This document shows positions 44,318-55,462 of a DNA stretch of 64,000 nucleotides, piece after piece. A model generated the notes under the pieces. The model saw only the letters and a program-made list of their open reading frames with translations, was not told the origin of the DNA and did not search any database. The position numbers and the translations under genes are program-made. Location of the stretch: positions 7,167,032 to 7,231,031 of the forward strand of contig OZ024887.1 in NCBI GenBank assembly GCA_964017195.1, given 5' to 3'. The stretch is from Siderastrea radians. Taxonomy: Eukaryota > Cnidaria > Anthozoa > Scleractinia > Rhizangiidae. Within the stretch, counting starts at the first letter, position 1. Every line of letters starts with the position of its first letter.

Positions 44318-44723
44318 GGTGTTTAATCTCAGTTTAATTTTAAATGGCGCGGTGACTTGTCACTACAAGTAGCTCCTCCTTCTTCACAAGGATGGGGCGA
44401 ACGAGAAGGACATGCGAACACCCTTGAAAGTCTGCTGTCACGTGGTAACATGACCGTCGCGTGGTGAACAGCTCAGCACATGCGGGTAAGGTTTCTACTC
44501 TAATTGTGATTTCTGATTATTGGAAATCTTGTGCACGGTTTTTAACTCTTCTCATTATTTTTGATTTAGCTTAGATAGAGGGCAACAAGTTTATTAGTGT
44601 TGTGGACTATTTAGTGTTACCTTTTTTTAAATAAAGGATTTACTCAGCAGCGACTCGCGCTCTAGCTAACTGGGACGCTATGTGACAATCCTTGAAATCT
44701 TAGAATTGTTGCATCAGAGAGAA

Positions 44724-44724
<1 letters not shown>
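44318..44724 (+). repeat. Z repeat, relative of the ends of the 51-58.8 kb element
   Basis: AGGTGTTTAATCTCAG, GCTCAGCACA and GTAAGGTTTCTAC match about 50978-51125. CGCTATGTGACAAT and TAGAATTGTTGCATCAG match about 58763-58805. So a short version of both outer parts of the KDZ candidate lies here, without the satellite arrays or coding part, i.e. a non-autonomous relative or the shared host repeat. Confidence 0.5.
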
Positions 44725-44764
<40 letters not shown>

Positions 44765-44890
44765 TAATAAGTCTTTATTCATCGGATAAAAATACACATC
44801 AGATGTTACAATAAAAACATATATATATATATATATATATGCGCAAAAGTACAATATATAAGTGAACTCAATTCTAAAATCTAATATTTA
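44725..44890 (-). repeat. Third retroposon 3' end with AAT tail
   Basis: AAT run 44725-44770, then the same GTCTTTATTCATCGG segment as at 43429 and 43579, with an internal TA microsatellite (about 44820-44840). It joins directly to the end of the Z repeat. Confidence 0.7.
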
Positions 44891-45200
44891 ACTAGGTAAG
44901 GTTATACTTAAAAATTAATGTATTAAAATTAAATTACATTCATTGTTGGCATAAGGAGCAAGGCGAAGAGAAAGGAAGTGCAGTACCTAAAGCAAACTCG
45001 CTTACGAAGATTAACTTAACCGGTTCAAATTCTTTTAGCGTTCTGTCTTCCTTTACCCTCGGTTTCTCTCGAGTACCTCGCCGATCACTCGTCGGCCCTA
45101 CCGGCCTTTCCCTTTCCTATATAATGTTAAAAAAGAAAAAAAATCACACTGAAGTTAAAATGCATTTATTAGCAGCAGTTAATAGAACTATGTCCACTTA

Positions 45201-45483
45201 GGGAGGCGGCGTGGCCGAGTGGTTAGGGCGCCGGGCTTGTAATCTGGAGGCCCTGGGTTCAAGTCTTTCTCTGACCACTTGGATTTGTTTCTCGGTAGTT
45301 CCGTGTCAAATCCTCAGCCATGCTTGTAAATAGCCAACTGGTAAGCCTCCCACCAGCTGGGGTTTTCAAAAATGTTTACGTTTCATTTCTCATGTTACTT
45401 TCCGAGGGCAGAGGTTTATAGTGTCCCCAGTTAGCAGTGCCGTGCTAAATACTCTGACATTTAAATAAATATTATTTATTATC
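45201..45483 (+). repeat. tRNA-derived SINE
   Basis: The head resembles a tRNA with pol III box A TGGCCGAGTGG (45212-45222) and box B GGTTCAAGTCT (45256-45266), an anticodon-stem-like hairpin with loop CTTGTAA, and then a unique body of about 200 bp. It ends in TTAAATAAATATTATTTATTA. The acceptor and T stems do not pair well and there is no clean 3' end, so this is a SINE, not a tRNA gene. Confidence 0.8.
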
Positions 45484-45944
45484 TTTTAGAGTAATTGCAA
45501 CCACCTTGGTTAACTGGAAAACAAATCAAACAAAGTTTATATAAACACATATAACAGTTATATTTATAGAAACTGAACATAACCATGTTAACAGGATTAA
45601 AATGACTGTAAAAACATTCATTGTACTTTTAAAAGATCCTAAGCCTTTAAACGCGTGTATCTCATTGGCCAAGGTGTCGAAAAATCAGTGGTAAAATGAA
45701 AAATACTCATGATAATCGAGGAGCTAAGAGAACTGACATAACATTTTTTGTTTCACTTCTCTTCGTTTCCAAAATTGCCATTGACTCGGTGATCAAAATC
45801 TGTTTTCTCCTAAGAAACTAAAGACATTCGTGACTCCATTTTCAGCGTTATATGTTGTCACACTTGTCCGCTATTGCATTTGGCTCCCTGCGCAGTCTGT
45901 ATTTTACAATTCTCTTAAAGCGCAGATGGATCTTTCAGTATCTT
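45484..45944. other. No gene seen
   Basis: Spacer between the SINE and the palindromic MITE; short frames only. Confidence 0.5.
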
Positions 45945-45955
45945 TAACAGAAGTA

Positions 45956-46213
45956 GCCTGCTTGCAGGCAGTCTGTGGGTGTTTTTTTCGTGAAAAAGCC
46001 CCGCAAAAAGTGGAGTTCGCGATCGCCGGCGCCAACTTGGACGCGCGCGAAAATCGGACTGTGGCGAGTGATAAAGCGACGGGGAGGGGTAGGGGGAGCT
46101 CGCCCCAAACCGATTTTCGCGCACGTCCAAGATGGCGTCGGTGATCGCGAACTCCACGTTTTCTGGTTTTTTTCCGCGATAAAAACACCGACAAACCGCC
46201 TGCGAGCAGGCCA
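45956..46213. mobile_element. 258-bp palindromic MITE, about 11-bp TSD
   Basis: An almost complete inverted repeat: GCCTGCTTGCAGGCAGT at left and the inverse around CCGCCTGCGAGCAGGC at right. Inner pairs include GTGGAGTTCGCGATC / GATCGCGAACTCCAC and ATCGG / CCGAT blocks. The flanks repeat TAACAGAAGTA (45945-45955, 46214-46224). Overlapping frames on both strands here are a result of the palindrome, not genes. Confidence 0.7.
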
Positions 46214-46330
46214 TAACAGAAGTACAGAAGTCTTTTGAAGGTTAATGAAGATCGCTCGAAGAACTCGATGACCGGAACTTAGCATTGACATTTGTTTTAA
46301 GCTAAGTGATAATGATTTAAAAGCAGTTAA

Positions 46331-47562
46331 GGACGGTGCCTCCTAATACAGATGTATTTTTGCAAAGGTTATGACTAGGGGGAAAAAGTAGATCTTACCA
46401 AGGGTTATTGGCATCCATAAAGAAAAATGTGGGCAACCACGCATTTTTCAGAGATAATGTAGCAGCCATAATTCTAACAAAGGCGTTAAAATACACAAAA
46501 TCAGGGTCGTAGCGAAGTATATGGGATCAGAGATCACAAGGGTGGGATCTGAGATCACAGGCCCAGGAACAGGGATCAAAGACCATGGGATCGGGATCAG
46601 CAGTATTTTTAGGGATCAGGGATCAGGCTGTATACCATATTTGTGGGATCAGAAGCGAAAACTGGTCACGCTTTTGGAATCAAGGATCAGAAATTTGCGT
46701 ACAAAAATGGGACCAGCATTGAAAAACATACCTCGTTACCACCCTACAAAATGTATGGCAATTTCTTTCCAAATTTATCCCTGAAAAATGCGCAGTTACG
46801 CCCAATTTTCTTTTTGGATTTTGATAGCCCTTGCTAAGATCTGCTTTTTCCACATAGTCATAAGCCGTGCAAAAATACTGTTGTATTAATGGGGAAATTC
46901 CTTAACCCTTTCACTCCCAAGCTTTTACCAAAAAGTCGCCATTTTTAACCGTTAAATCAGTTTTTAGGCTGCCATGACGCAAAATGGGCCTTAGTTTTGC
47001 TGAAAAACCTATTTTTTACCAAATAGGTAGATTTCCCCAAGATTAGGTACAAAATTGTAGAATATTTTAATTTGGTGCATACACATAAGCCATTTTTTTT
47101 TTTGCCATTACCCTTTTTTAACCTTTTTATTGCCCTTTTCCTTTCGTTTCTATCGGCCCTTTTACTCTCACTACCTTTTGCCATTCATATTCTTTCTGGC
47201 TGCCGTAAAAAGTTGGGTGTTGATTTATGGGCAAAGCCTGGAAATAGGCTTGATCAATTATAGGTATGATGGGCCATTTTACCACCATTTTTGCACCAAA
47301 ACTGACAACGTTGTTTTTCAATTTGCTATGTCAGAATGTGGTCGATATCCAAAACCGACTATTGTGCGGATAGATCTATCCTAGCTCTATCATTTGCTTA
47401 TAAGAATATCTGCTGACATTTAAATTGATGACGTCACAAGTGTTACAATGAGCACGACCATTAAGTGGCCTTATATGGCTACTTGTGCGTGAAAAGGTTA
47501 AGAAACACAAATATCTTGAGATGCGCAGAACGTAGGGGCAGTAACAAAAGGAGGCACCGTCC
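46331..47562. mobile_element. 1.2-kb TTAA-flanked TIR element
   Basis: TTAA at 46327-46330 and 47563-47566; ends GGACGGTGCCTCCT and AGGAGGCACCGTCC. A second, inner inverted pair (about 46346-46402 and about 46826-46890, sharing GTATTTTTGCA, TTATGACTA and AGATCTTA) suggests a nested element. In between, the word GGGATCA repeats about ten times (46520-46690). TTAA targeting fits piggyBac/Kolobok types. No transposase. Confidence 0.7.
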
Positions 47563-47566
47563 TTAA

Positions 47567-48084
47567 TTTCAAGATAATAGGTAGTAATTACCGCTAAAGA
47601 TTGATTGACAGTCTGAACGATAGAATTACAGAGTTGTGCAATAGATTTTTATGTGATTTATTGGAGAGACGTTTGACCCGGTTCGAGAGCTGATGTAAAC
47701 TAGATCGAGAACTAAGGAATAAACAATAATCGGATCAAACTGTGACTTGTCTTGGGCACTATTTCTCCTGCGGCCGGAGATTTCAGGATATCGAATACCG
47801 AATTTTACCAATGAATACCCGAAGCTGTTTCCAAAAAGATCAATATTCCTAAATACAAACCTTGCGTTAGTGGAAAAAACCTCGATCTTCTTCCACAAAA
47901 GACCGAAAAGATTCTGATTTTTACTTATCCTTTACTCCTCCTTAGTCTCCCGATTATCAGTGCAATTATACCATCATAGGCATCACTTCTATCTGTTATA
48001 GAATTGTCTAAGTCTCCGATAAACTATGTTAGGGCTTATGTCAATTGGGTTTTACTTGTTGTGTAAACTGACAGTAAACACAGT
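47567..48084. other. 3' flank of the Ly6 gene
   Basis: Probably contains the 3' UTR of the minus-strand Ly6 gene. No other feature recognised. Confidence 0.45.
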
Positions 48085-49598
48085 TTAGAACAGCATCACA
48101 CTGCACATGGCTGCAACCATCATTATCATCATGCTGGTGGAGGTGATGAAGACACTGTTGCAGAGGTCCGACTGGCAGGAAACCACGTCACATTCTTTAA
48201 TTTTCATCTTGTCCATTATCTTCTTACCGTGAGCAATATTTTTTCATCTTTCCTTCGCAGACTGATCTGAGCTCACATGTTCTGAACTCGTGTTTTTTAT
48301 CATCTGTTATCTCACCCCATAATCTGACGCAAACCTTTGGCATTACCTCGGTAGAATTGCACTCAGCTTCCCTCTGGTCCTTTTCGCATAGCTCCTTTGT
48401 GAACTCTTCGTCAGCGTTCGCCGGTGAGCATTGGTAGCATTTGAAAGAACTGGCTGTGAAAAAAATTAACAAAATTTCACTGTTAGATCGGCAAACCGTA
48501 TTGTTCAGCGAAGTACTCGAGTAAAATCATTGAAGCAAAAAACGATGAAACATTTTTGGAATGCCTCTGCCCCTCAGTTGAGTTCGAATTTAACTTTGAC
48601 TGAGAACTAAGAACACTTAACCGAAAGAGAAAAACTCTACCGATCAGAACTTTCGGATGGATACACAGGGTCCAGAGGAGTTAAATTTGTACGCTAGAAT
48701 TATCCTTCGTACATCTTACCTCATAAAATACATAACCACATCATTTAATCAATAAATTTGCCTAACGCAACCTTTGTGAATCCAATTTGAACGGCTTTCT
48801 TCTCTTTCCATACGCTGTATTTCTCGATCTCGATCTCGCTTAGTACGCCATATCGTCCGCAATATTGAAAATTGCTATTAACCGCAGACCATTCTTCCGC
48901 GGTCGCCTAACACGTTGCCCGAAGGGCGAAGCTTTCCGAACGATGCACGAAGTATTATTTAGTATAAGTCGATCTCAGTGATCCTAAGAGCCCACAGTAA
49001 TTTGACCTGCGGTAAAAATATGGGTAACGCGAGTAACGCAAGTTCGCAGCAAATTATGTCGATTGTCTTTCTCAAGGAAAACTAAACGTTCTGCTCGAAC
49101 TTCGTTCCTCTGGGCCCTGTGATGGATAGAGTGCATAAGTAATGCTTTTAGTGGCACCAACGATATGCATACCTTATATTGTTTTGATTGCAAAATTCAA
49201 GGGCCAGAGAATTTGAACACAGTTTAAACACCTGAATTGGAATTTTTATGCGCAACTGAAAGACAGACAAAGCTATATTTCGAGAAAACTAGTGTCACCA
49301 TTTGTTTTGATGAAATTTGAAAAGTGTGATTATTTTCAAACTATTCTTTATTTTATGTTTTGGCTTTTTTTTTACCACCTCGATAGCCGACTGATGGCCG
49401 CCTTTTTACATTTGGCTGACTCAATAAAAAGATTTGCACTTCGTTGTTGATGACAACGCGATACGCCTTAATTCTGTTAATTGTAGCTAACCTGAAAAGG
49501 ACATTGATGGCCTCAAGGAACATTAAACAACTAAAAAGAAGCTTACTTATGCAAATGCTTCCGCAGAAAACAAGCAAGGCCAAGCGAAACTTCTCCAT
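48085..49598 (-). CDS. Ly6/uPAR three-finger GPI-anchored protein, frameshifted
   Basis: Two exons on minus. Exon 1 (49598-49547) encodes a signal peptide, MEKFRLALLVFCGSICI; a donor GTAAGC and an acceptor TTTTTTCACAG join in phase across a 1,093-nt intron to exon 2 (48453-48085). Exon 2 begins SSFKCYQC and holds the Ly6/uPAR cysteine pattern: ten Cys in all, the last in the hallmark SDLCN. A hydrophobic C-terminus (MMIMMVAAMCSVMLF) follows, typical of a GPI-attachment signal. The continuous reading needs a 1-nt shift at the A6 run near 48238-48243: as given, the frame stops after KKYCSR and loses Cys 8-10 and the anchor. With one A fewer the frame is open to the TAA at 48085-48087. Such proteins act at the cell surface in adhesion or receptor modulation; the specific role is unknown. 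In-frame upstream ATG at 49623-49625 is an alternative start, but the later Met gives a better signal peptide. Confidence 0.8.
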
Positions 49599-51049
49599 TG
49601 CAAATGCTTCCAACTCGTTTCTCATCAAAGAGAGACCAAACGATAACGAAATGAACAGAGAGAGTTGAGAGAAAGAGAATCTGCATAAATAAAGTTTATT
49701 TAGTCACTACCGGCGTATATATCCTGTAGTCCCGTAGAATTCCAAAGCGGCCTTGCGATTGGTCCTTTTTGACATTTCAGTAGCAAAGTTTTGAGACGGG
49801 AAACAAATGAACAGCCCTTTATGTGACAGATTTTGACACCTAGAATGAAATCCTTCCGCAACCGCAGAATAGAATTCTCTGCACCAGTAGAACCACTCGC
49901 GTCCCCTCATGGTGTCGATCCAATCACATCCCACGGTTGGTCCCGGAAATCAGCGCGTTAGATCTGTACAGGTTGCTCTACAGTCTAGGGAGATTTCACT
50001 TCAAGCTAAGTTTGACTGCCCACTAAGCAAATGAAACGCACCCGAAACAGATTAGTAGCTATGTGATTTAGACCTTACACAAACACGTTTCATTTACTTA
50101 GTGGGCAAACAATGAATGGGAAGGCAGATGTTGAGCAGTTGCGCAGCATGGTTATGCAGCTAGCTTGTTCTAGGCTCTCAGATAATTAATAAGGACGACG
50201 AAAACTTGATAGGGAACGGGAAAAAGACGCGAGGGATCTAGAGAAAAAGGCCGGGGGCAACGCCTTTCGTACTCGTTTTCTTATCCGCTTTTCGCTGCAT
50301 AAGCCTGCAGCCAGATCTTCTTTAATTAATAAAAGAAGTGGGAACTCATTGAACTGGCCTACAGAAAGGGAGAAATAGAAGAGACACTGGGAAAGAGATC
50401 AGTTATTTGTGAACTAATTTCTTGCATAAACCGCAGGAAGGAACGAGGGAAAATAAGACCTCACATGCCTTGCCTAACTGACATGAACCTTCCCTTGCAT
50501 TAACCTTTCCAGGCTCCAAGATGTAGGAACGATAAAACAGAGAGAGCGAACGCAAAACTAAAACGTGTGGAGTCTAAGGTGAGAAGGGGCAGCCCTCATG
50601 CATGTTATTTTGGCTTTGTTTTCTCACCTCTGAGAGCCTGGGACTGGCTTAATAAAGCCTAGTGCTTTATCAAATACTGACTGCAGTTTCCAGACAAATT
50701 TAGATTCAACTGAGTGGTCGTTAGAAAGCCGATAAGCGCTAACCCTGGGTTAAGTGTTGTCCAAGGTTTTTTATTCTCTTGTTCAAAGCAATATCACTGC
50801 TAATTTTCTGTGGCACTGTTTGAAAGCAGCCACAGTCAGTTGTTACGTGAAAATAATTTACTGGAATCTACATCGTTATGGATTAAAAGGGAATTAAGAA
50901 TTGACGCTAATCCTGGGTTAGCCAGGATTAGCGTCTTTGAACAACCAGGATTAACGTCTTTGAACAACCGGGCCAAGGTGTTTAATCTCGGTTCAATTCA
51001 AGATGGCGACTTGGCATTGCTTCAAGTGGTCGCAGCAAGTATTGTAGCG
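49599..51049. other. Upstream flank of Ly6 gene, repeats
   Basis: A CT-rich leader precedes the Ly6 start. An inverted pair GCCCACTAAGCAAATGAAACG (about 50016) / CGTTTCATTTACTTAGTGGGC (about 50086) forms a hairpin. The segment at about 50360-50480 (AAAGGGAGAAATAG, TTTCTTGCATAAA) recurs in the same orientation at about 58955-59060. Near 50910-50965 the word AACCAGGATTA / GCGTCTTTGAACAACC repeats. No gene beyond Ly6. Confidence 0.45.
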
Positions 51050-51407
51050 TAGACTACGAGCATGAAAGTCAAGCGTGACCGGCGCTTGGTCAAAAGCTCA
51101 GCACAAACACGTTAGGTTTCCACCCAGACTTCCTCCAAGTCGCTTGTCCGGATTATGGAAGGTACGCGCGCGGTCCACAAACGTGATTCAAAATGGCGGC
51201 TGTTTCTGTGGAACGAGCGACTTGTTTCACTTACAGCGCGTCACCAGTGGATTTTCCCATTGGTGGCACCATGTTCGTCGGCCAATCAAATCCCACTAAT
51301 TTATACAGGCGTCAATCACTTGTTCTAGCACCTTCAGTAGCACGCGCTAAAAGTTATGCTGTTCTGCGGCCGGTTGAGCCACGTCCAGTACTGGCCATGA
51401 CATCCCG

Positions 51408-52375
51408 AGTTTCTACACTTCGTACCACTTCCACACTTCGCGTGTGGAAATGTAGAAAACTCTGACCAACTAAGGATTGTAAGGGCTCTTTCCCGATGCT
51501 AAAACCCTTGGCATTGTTTACTTAGTTCTGCACTTCTAGAGGTGTGGAAGTGTAGAAAACTCTGACAAACTAAGGATTGTACAGACTATTGCCCGGTGCT
51601 AAAACCCTTGTCATTATTTACTTAGTTCTACACTTCTGGAGGTGTAGAAGTGTAGAAAACTCCGACAAACTAAGGATTGTACGGACTACTGCCTGGTGCT
51701 AAAACCCTTGTCGTTCTTTACTTAGTTCTACACTTCTAGAGGTGACGAAGTGTAGAAAACTCCGACAAACTAAGGATTGTACGGATTATTGCCCGGTGCT
51801 AAAACCCTTGTCATTCTTTACTTAGTTCCACACTTCTAGAGGTGTAGAAGTGTAGAAAACGCCGGCAAACTAAGGATTGTATTGTACAGACTATTGCCCG
51901 GTGCTAAAACCCTTGTCATTCTTTACTTAGTTCTACACTTCTACAGGTGACGAAGTGTAGAAAACGCCGACAAACTAAGGATTGTATTGTACAGACTGTT
52001 GCCCGGTGCTAAAACCCTTGTCATTCTTTACTTAGTTCCACACTTCTAGAAGTGTAGAAGTGTAGAAAACGCCGGCAAACTAAGGATTTGTACAGACTAT
52101 TGCCCGGTGCTAAAACCCTTGTCATTCTTTACTTAGTTCCACACTTCTAGAAGTGTAGAAGTGTAGAAAACGCCGGCAAACTAAGGATTTGTACAGACTA
52201 TTGCCCGGTGCTAAAACCCTTGTCATTCTGTACTTATAATTAGTTCCACACTTCTAGAGGTGTGGAAGTGTAGAAAACGCCGGCAAACTAAGGATTTGTA
52301 CAGACTATTGCCCGGTGCTAAGACCCTTGTCATTCTTTACTTAGTTCCACACTTCTTGATGTGTGGCCATGCCGA
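51408..52375 (+). repeat. 100-bp hairpin satellite, left array (9 units)
   Basis: The word CTAAGGATT recurs at 51470, 51570, 51670, 51770, 51870, then about 51975, 52080, 52181 and 52288, i.e. exactly 100 bp and later 101-107. Each unit carries a palindrome built from CACTTCTAGA and GTGTAGAAGTGTAGAAAA, and the conserved spacer GCCCGGTGCTAAAACCC. Confidence 0.9.
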
Positions 52376-52636
52376 TCAATTAAGGCAAGAATCGCTTTTT
52401 CGATGAATCAATCAATCTACCAATCAATCCGTTGTTGTCACTTTTCTTGAGTTTGGAAGAGTAGAATACTCTGACCAAGGACGGCCAAATATCGATAATT
52501 TTGCGACACCTTAAACTTGTGTCATACTAAATTAGACTTCAAGTTTTACTGTTCATTAAGTGAGAGTTGTAGAATGGTGCGACAATAGCAAAATGATCCA
52601 TGTTTCGTGCGCTGGAACCCGAGAAGTCATTCTTTA

Positions 52637-53570
52637 GGGAAGGTACGTTTTTTCTTGGTGGGGGGAGGGCTGGGGAATTTTGATATTTTTTTCCCAAAAA
52701 AGTGTTGGCCCTCCCTTGCGTTTTAATAAAAAAACTCCTGACCCCCCACTTTTAGGTGACTGACAAAAGTGCGACCCTCCCCTCACTACTTCATGGTATT
52801 TTCCATGCTGTAGAAACCTCAGAACGTTTCGCATGTGAATGCAACGTGTTTGAATATGAATATATCTCGATATTGAATGTGTGTGCGCTGAAACAAGGAA
52901 AATGCGAACAATCAGTGTGGGATATTTACGTTTTATAGCTGAAGTTTGAATAGGGAAGTATTTGAGTATTATAAAAGTTTTGAACATAAAATATCTAAGG
53001 GAAAATACACGCGCTTCTTTCTCCGACTAGCCGGCATTGCTGTTGATTATTCTAACAGAAAGGTTTATTTGTTTAGCATGCGAAATCTGCCTCTCAAAAA
53101 CAAATATTTCCTTCATTTCCGACACTGGGTAGAGCGCATTGTTGGATCTACTAGCTAGTAACTCTTTAGAACTAAACGACTCAGGAGATCAGGAAGTGGA
53201 TAGCCAACAGCAAGAAGCTGAAGAAACGATACCTGAGTCAAGCACTTCTCGATACGGTTGGAAAAGAACACGAGTCCTCCGAGAAAAACTATGTGCCATG
53301 GCATAATATACATGTAGAAATGTAACCTAGTACCTATAATAAAACACCAAATTAAATCAAAGTAGGTGAAAAGACTGAGCTTAATCTGTAAGAAAAATGG
53401 AAAGCAACATCACAAAATTCTCATTAAAAAATTTTGGAAAAGATGTGTGACCCTTCCTTGAATAGCTCACATGAAGTATGGCCCTCCCCTTTTGGTGCTC
53501 ACTTTCACTGATGACCCTCCCCTCTGAGGCCCCAGCCCTCCCCCCCCCCCAAGAAAAAACGTACCTTCCC
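52637..53570. mobile_element. 934-bp PIF/Harbinger-like element, TTA TSD
   Basis: The ends GGGAAGGTACGTTTTTTCTT are perfect inverted repeats (22 bp), followed by G-rich subterminal runs. It is flanked by TTA at 52634-52636 and 53571-53573. A 3-bp TTA target and GG-starting ends are PIF/Harbinger features. On plus, behind a possible acceptor (53117-53127), a frame of about 57 codons ends TSRYGWKRTRVLREKLCAMA and stop near 53307; it could be a C-terminal transposase or Myb-protein remnant but is not recognised. Confidence 0.7.
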
Positions 53571-53831
53571 TTACTACAAGTGTGTGTTTTAATGAGAACA
53601 GACTTGGTTGCAGCAGTTCAGTCATTCTACGGTGTTGCTATGTTCTTGTAGATGTTGCTGAGTTTCGTTGGTTGGAGTTGTGTGTGTGTGTGACATTTTT
53701 TAAATCTCTGGGAGCCCATATTGCTGCGCAACATTTTAACAGATATTGGTTGACCTCACACTGTACCATGGTTAACTAAAGTTTTCCATGATAAACGTTA
53801 CCGCCAAAGTAACTTGCTGGTTAACTGATTG

Positions 53832-54205
53832 CCCGGGGGGGGGGGACTCCCATATGAAAGTGACGGGGATGCTCGTCGTCTCGCTTAGGGATGTAAATTG
53901 CAGATTTTGGTCTCGCTTAGGGTTTTTAGGAAAGCCAATATTTTTACCCATTTGGGTATCGCTTAGGGTGTGCGTAAAGAAATATCTATATGAAAAAACC
54001 AAACGACGTCAATCTTTAGCGTCAATCTTTAGCGCATTTAAAATCACTGAAGCTCTTATTTGGTTGTCTGTTTTAGCATGGTCTCGTTTAGGGTTCAAAT
54101 AACGCCTGAACGACGCCCAGATTGGTCTCCTTTAGGGGTTTAATTCTAATTTTCCGACAAGCATCCCCGCCACGTTCATATGGGAGTACCCCCCCCCCCC
54201 CCGAG
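53832..54205. mobile_element. 374-bp G-run MITE, 8-bp TSD
   Basis: The left end CCCGGGGGGGGGGGACTCCC and the inverted right end (GGGAGTACCC plus C-run) are flanked by ACTGATTG at 53824-53831 and 54206-54213. The interior repeats GTCTCGCTTAGGG-type words five times. Related to the MITE at 14806-14941. An 8-bp TSD fits hAT or P-like machinery. Confidence 0.75.
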
Positions 54206-54213
54206 ACTGATTG

Positions 54214-54707
54214 TCATGGGGTAAAAAGAAAGGCTACAGTAATTTAAAGATGATTGTTTTGGTTTCGATAATACGTGTATGTATTTTATTGATCCGTCAC
54301 CCGCTTGAAAGATAGTTTTGAGTGCGAGCGGTTTATTAATAATAAGCGCATTCGAAGCACACAATTAAGTTATATGATTAAGAACTTTGCCCAGTGCGGT
54401 TATTTTTATTGAAATTTTCATGAGAACAACACATAAGCCTTGAAGAAGAAAAATATGTGGTTCGCTTAATAGCTTGGATGTTTTGCTATCTAAATAATTA
54501 CGAAGGAAACCGTTTAGTCAAACTCGAATTGATAACAAACGAAATCATTCAGTATCTATCTATATCACGCAAACGAAATCACTTAGCGTACCGAAATTTT
54601 TCATTTACTTGGCTCAGTTTAAAGTTAAAGACAACCTGCCATTACGGGAGAAGTTAATTTACAATATATCAATCGTTCTAGATTGTTCTACATATAGCCA
54701 CTGTTTC
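54214..54707. other. KDZ 3' flank, no exon recognised
   Basis: Downstream (on minus) of the KDZ stop codon. Frames on both strands near 60 codons are unsupported. Confidence 0.45.
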
Positions 54708-55295
54708 TTAATTTTCCTCCTCCCTAGGGTTGTGTATGTGTTGTAAATGTAGAACAAAGAAAACAAAGTTTTCCCTGTTCATCTTTCTTGTCATCTTTGC
54801 ATACTTTGACAGCCATGAGAAGCTCTGCTCGCAAACTTCTGTATCTACCTGTTTAAGAAAGCGAAAGGGTATGACTCGATTAATCAGCAGGCGATAACTA
54901 ATTAACTTGCTTTAGTAATTATTCAATTTACTGGTTTTGCTATGTCACCACGACATCGCAAACAGCTCGACTTAACCCAGTAAAAACGATGAATAACAAG
55001 GGTCTTCAGAAGAAAATGATTGATTGATTGATCGGCTGATTAGGAGGCCAAATACCAAATTCTACTAAAAATGAATCTCTCAACAATAGGAGGGTTTTAC
55101 ATACCTCTCTGAGCTCTTCTATGTTTTGTGCATCGCAGTTTTGTTTGCATCACTCATCAACGTGGCCTTTCATGTGCATCTTGTCTACCACCATTGAAAG
55201 TGCAGACAGTCTTTTGGCTGTTGCAGTTAATTCTCGGCGGGATGGATTTTGAGCAAATTTTTTTAAGTGACAGCCATCGTCGTAAATAACATACC
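54708..55295 (-). pseudogene. KDZ-family transposase, two C-terminal exons, one nonsense codon
   Basis: Minus-strand exon A (55295-55105) follows an acceptor CTTGCAG and ends at GAG|GTATGT. Exon B (54848-54708) follows TCTTAAACAG and ends in TAA. Phases match. Exon A encodes YVIYDDGCHLKKFAQNPS and VVDKMHMKGHVDE; exon B encodes VDTEVCEQSFSWLSKYAK then TRKMNRENFVFFVLHL. These are the Y-D-x-x-C-x-L-K-K, V-D-x-x-H-x-x-x-H and E-x-x-F-S-W-L blocks of Kyakuja-Dileera-Zisupton transposases (RNase H-fold DDE enzymes); the last E block probably holds a catalytic acid. One in-frame TGA (55150-55152) stands where Trp is expected before CKQNC, a single-base change. N-terminal exons were not found; they should lie above 55.3 kb. 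An AAAT microsatellite (55321-55375) lies in the upstream intron. Confidence 0.75.
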
Positions 55296-55320
55296 CTGCA
55301 AGACATAATTTATTATATAC

Positions 55321-55323
55321 ATA

Positions 55324-55374
<51 letters not shown>

Positions 55375-55375
55375 A
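55321..55375 (+). repeat. AAAT microsatellite
   Basis: About 13 AAAT/ATAA units, in the intron upstream of KDZ exon A. Confidence 0.9.
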
Positions 55376-55462
55376 TTCGTAAGTAAATACATTTTTTCTC
55401 TAGAAAATTAAAATAAACAGCACATGTTTGAAATGTCTTAAAGTTTGTACGGTGCTTTTAAG

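Noticed and set aside
45201..45275. Functional tRNA-Thr gene
   Set aside because: Box A, box B and an anticodon hairpin are present, but acceptor and T stems do not pair and a SINE body follows.
45830..46291. Overlapping 87-115 codon frames on both strands
   Set aside because: Produced by a palindromic MITE; the peptides mirror each other.
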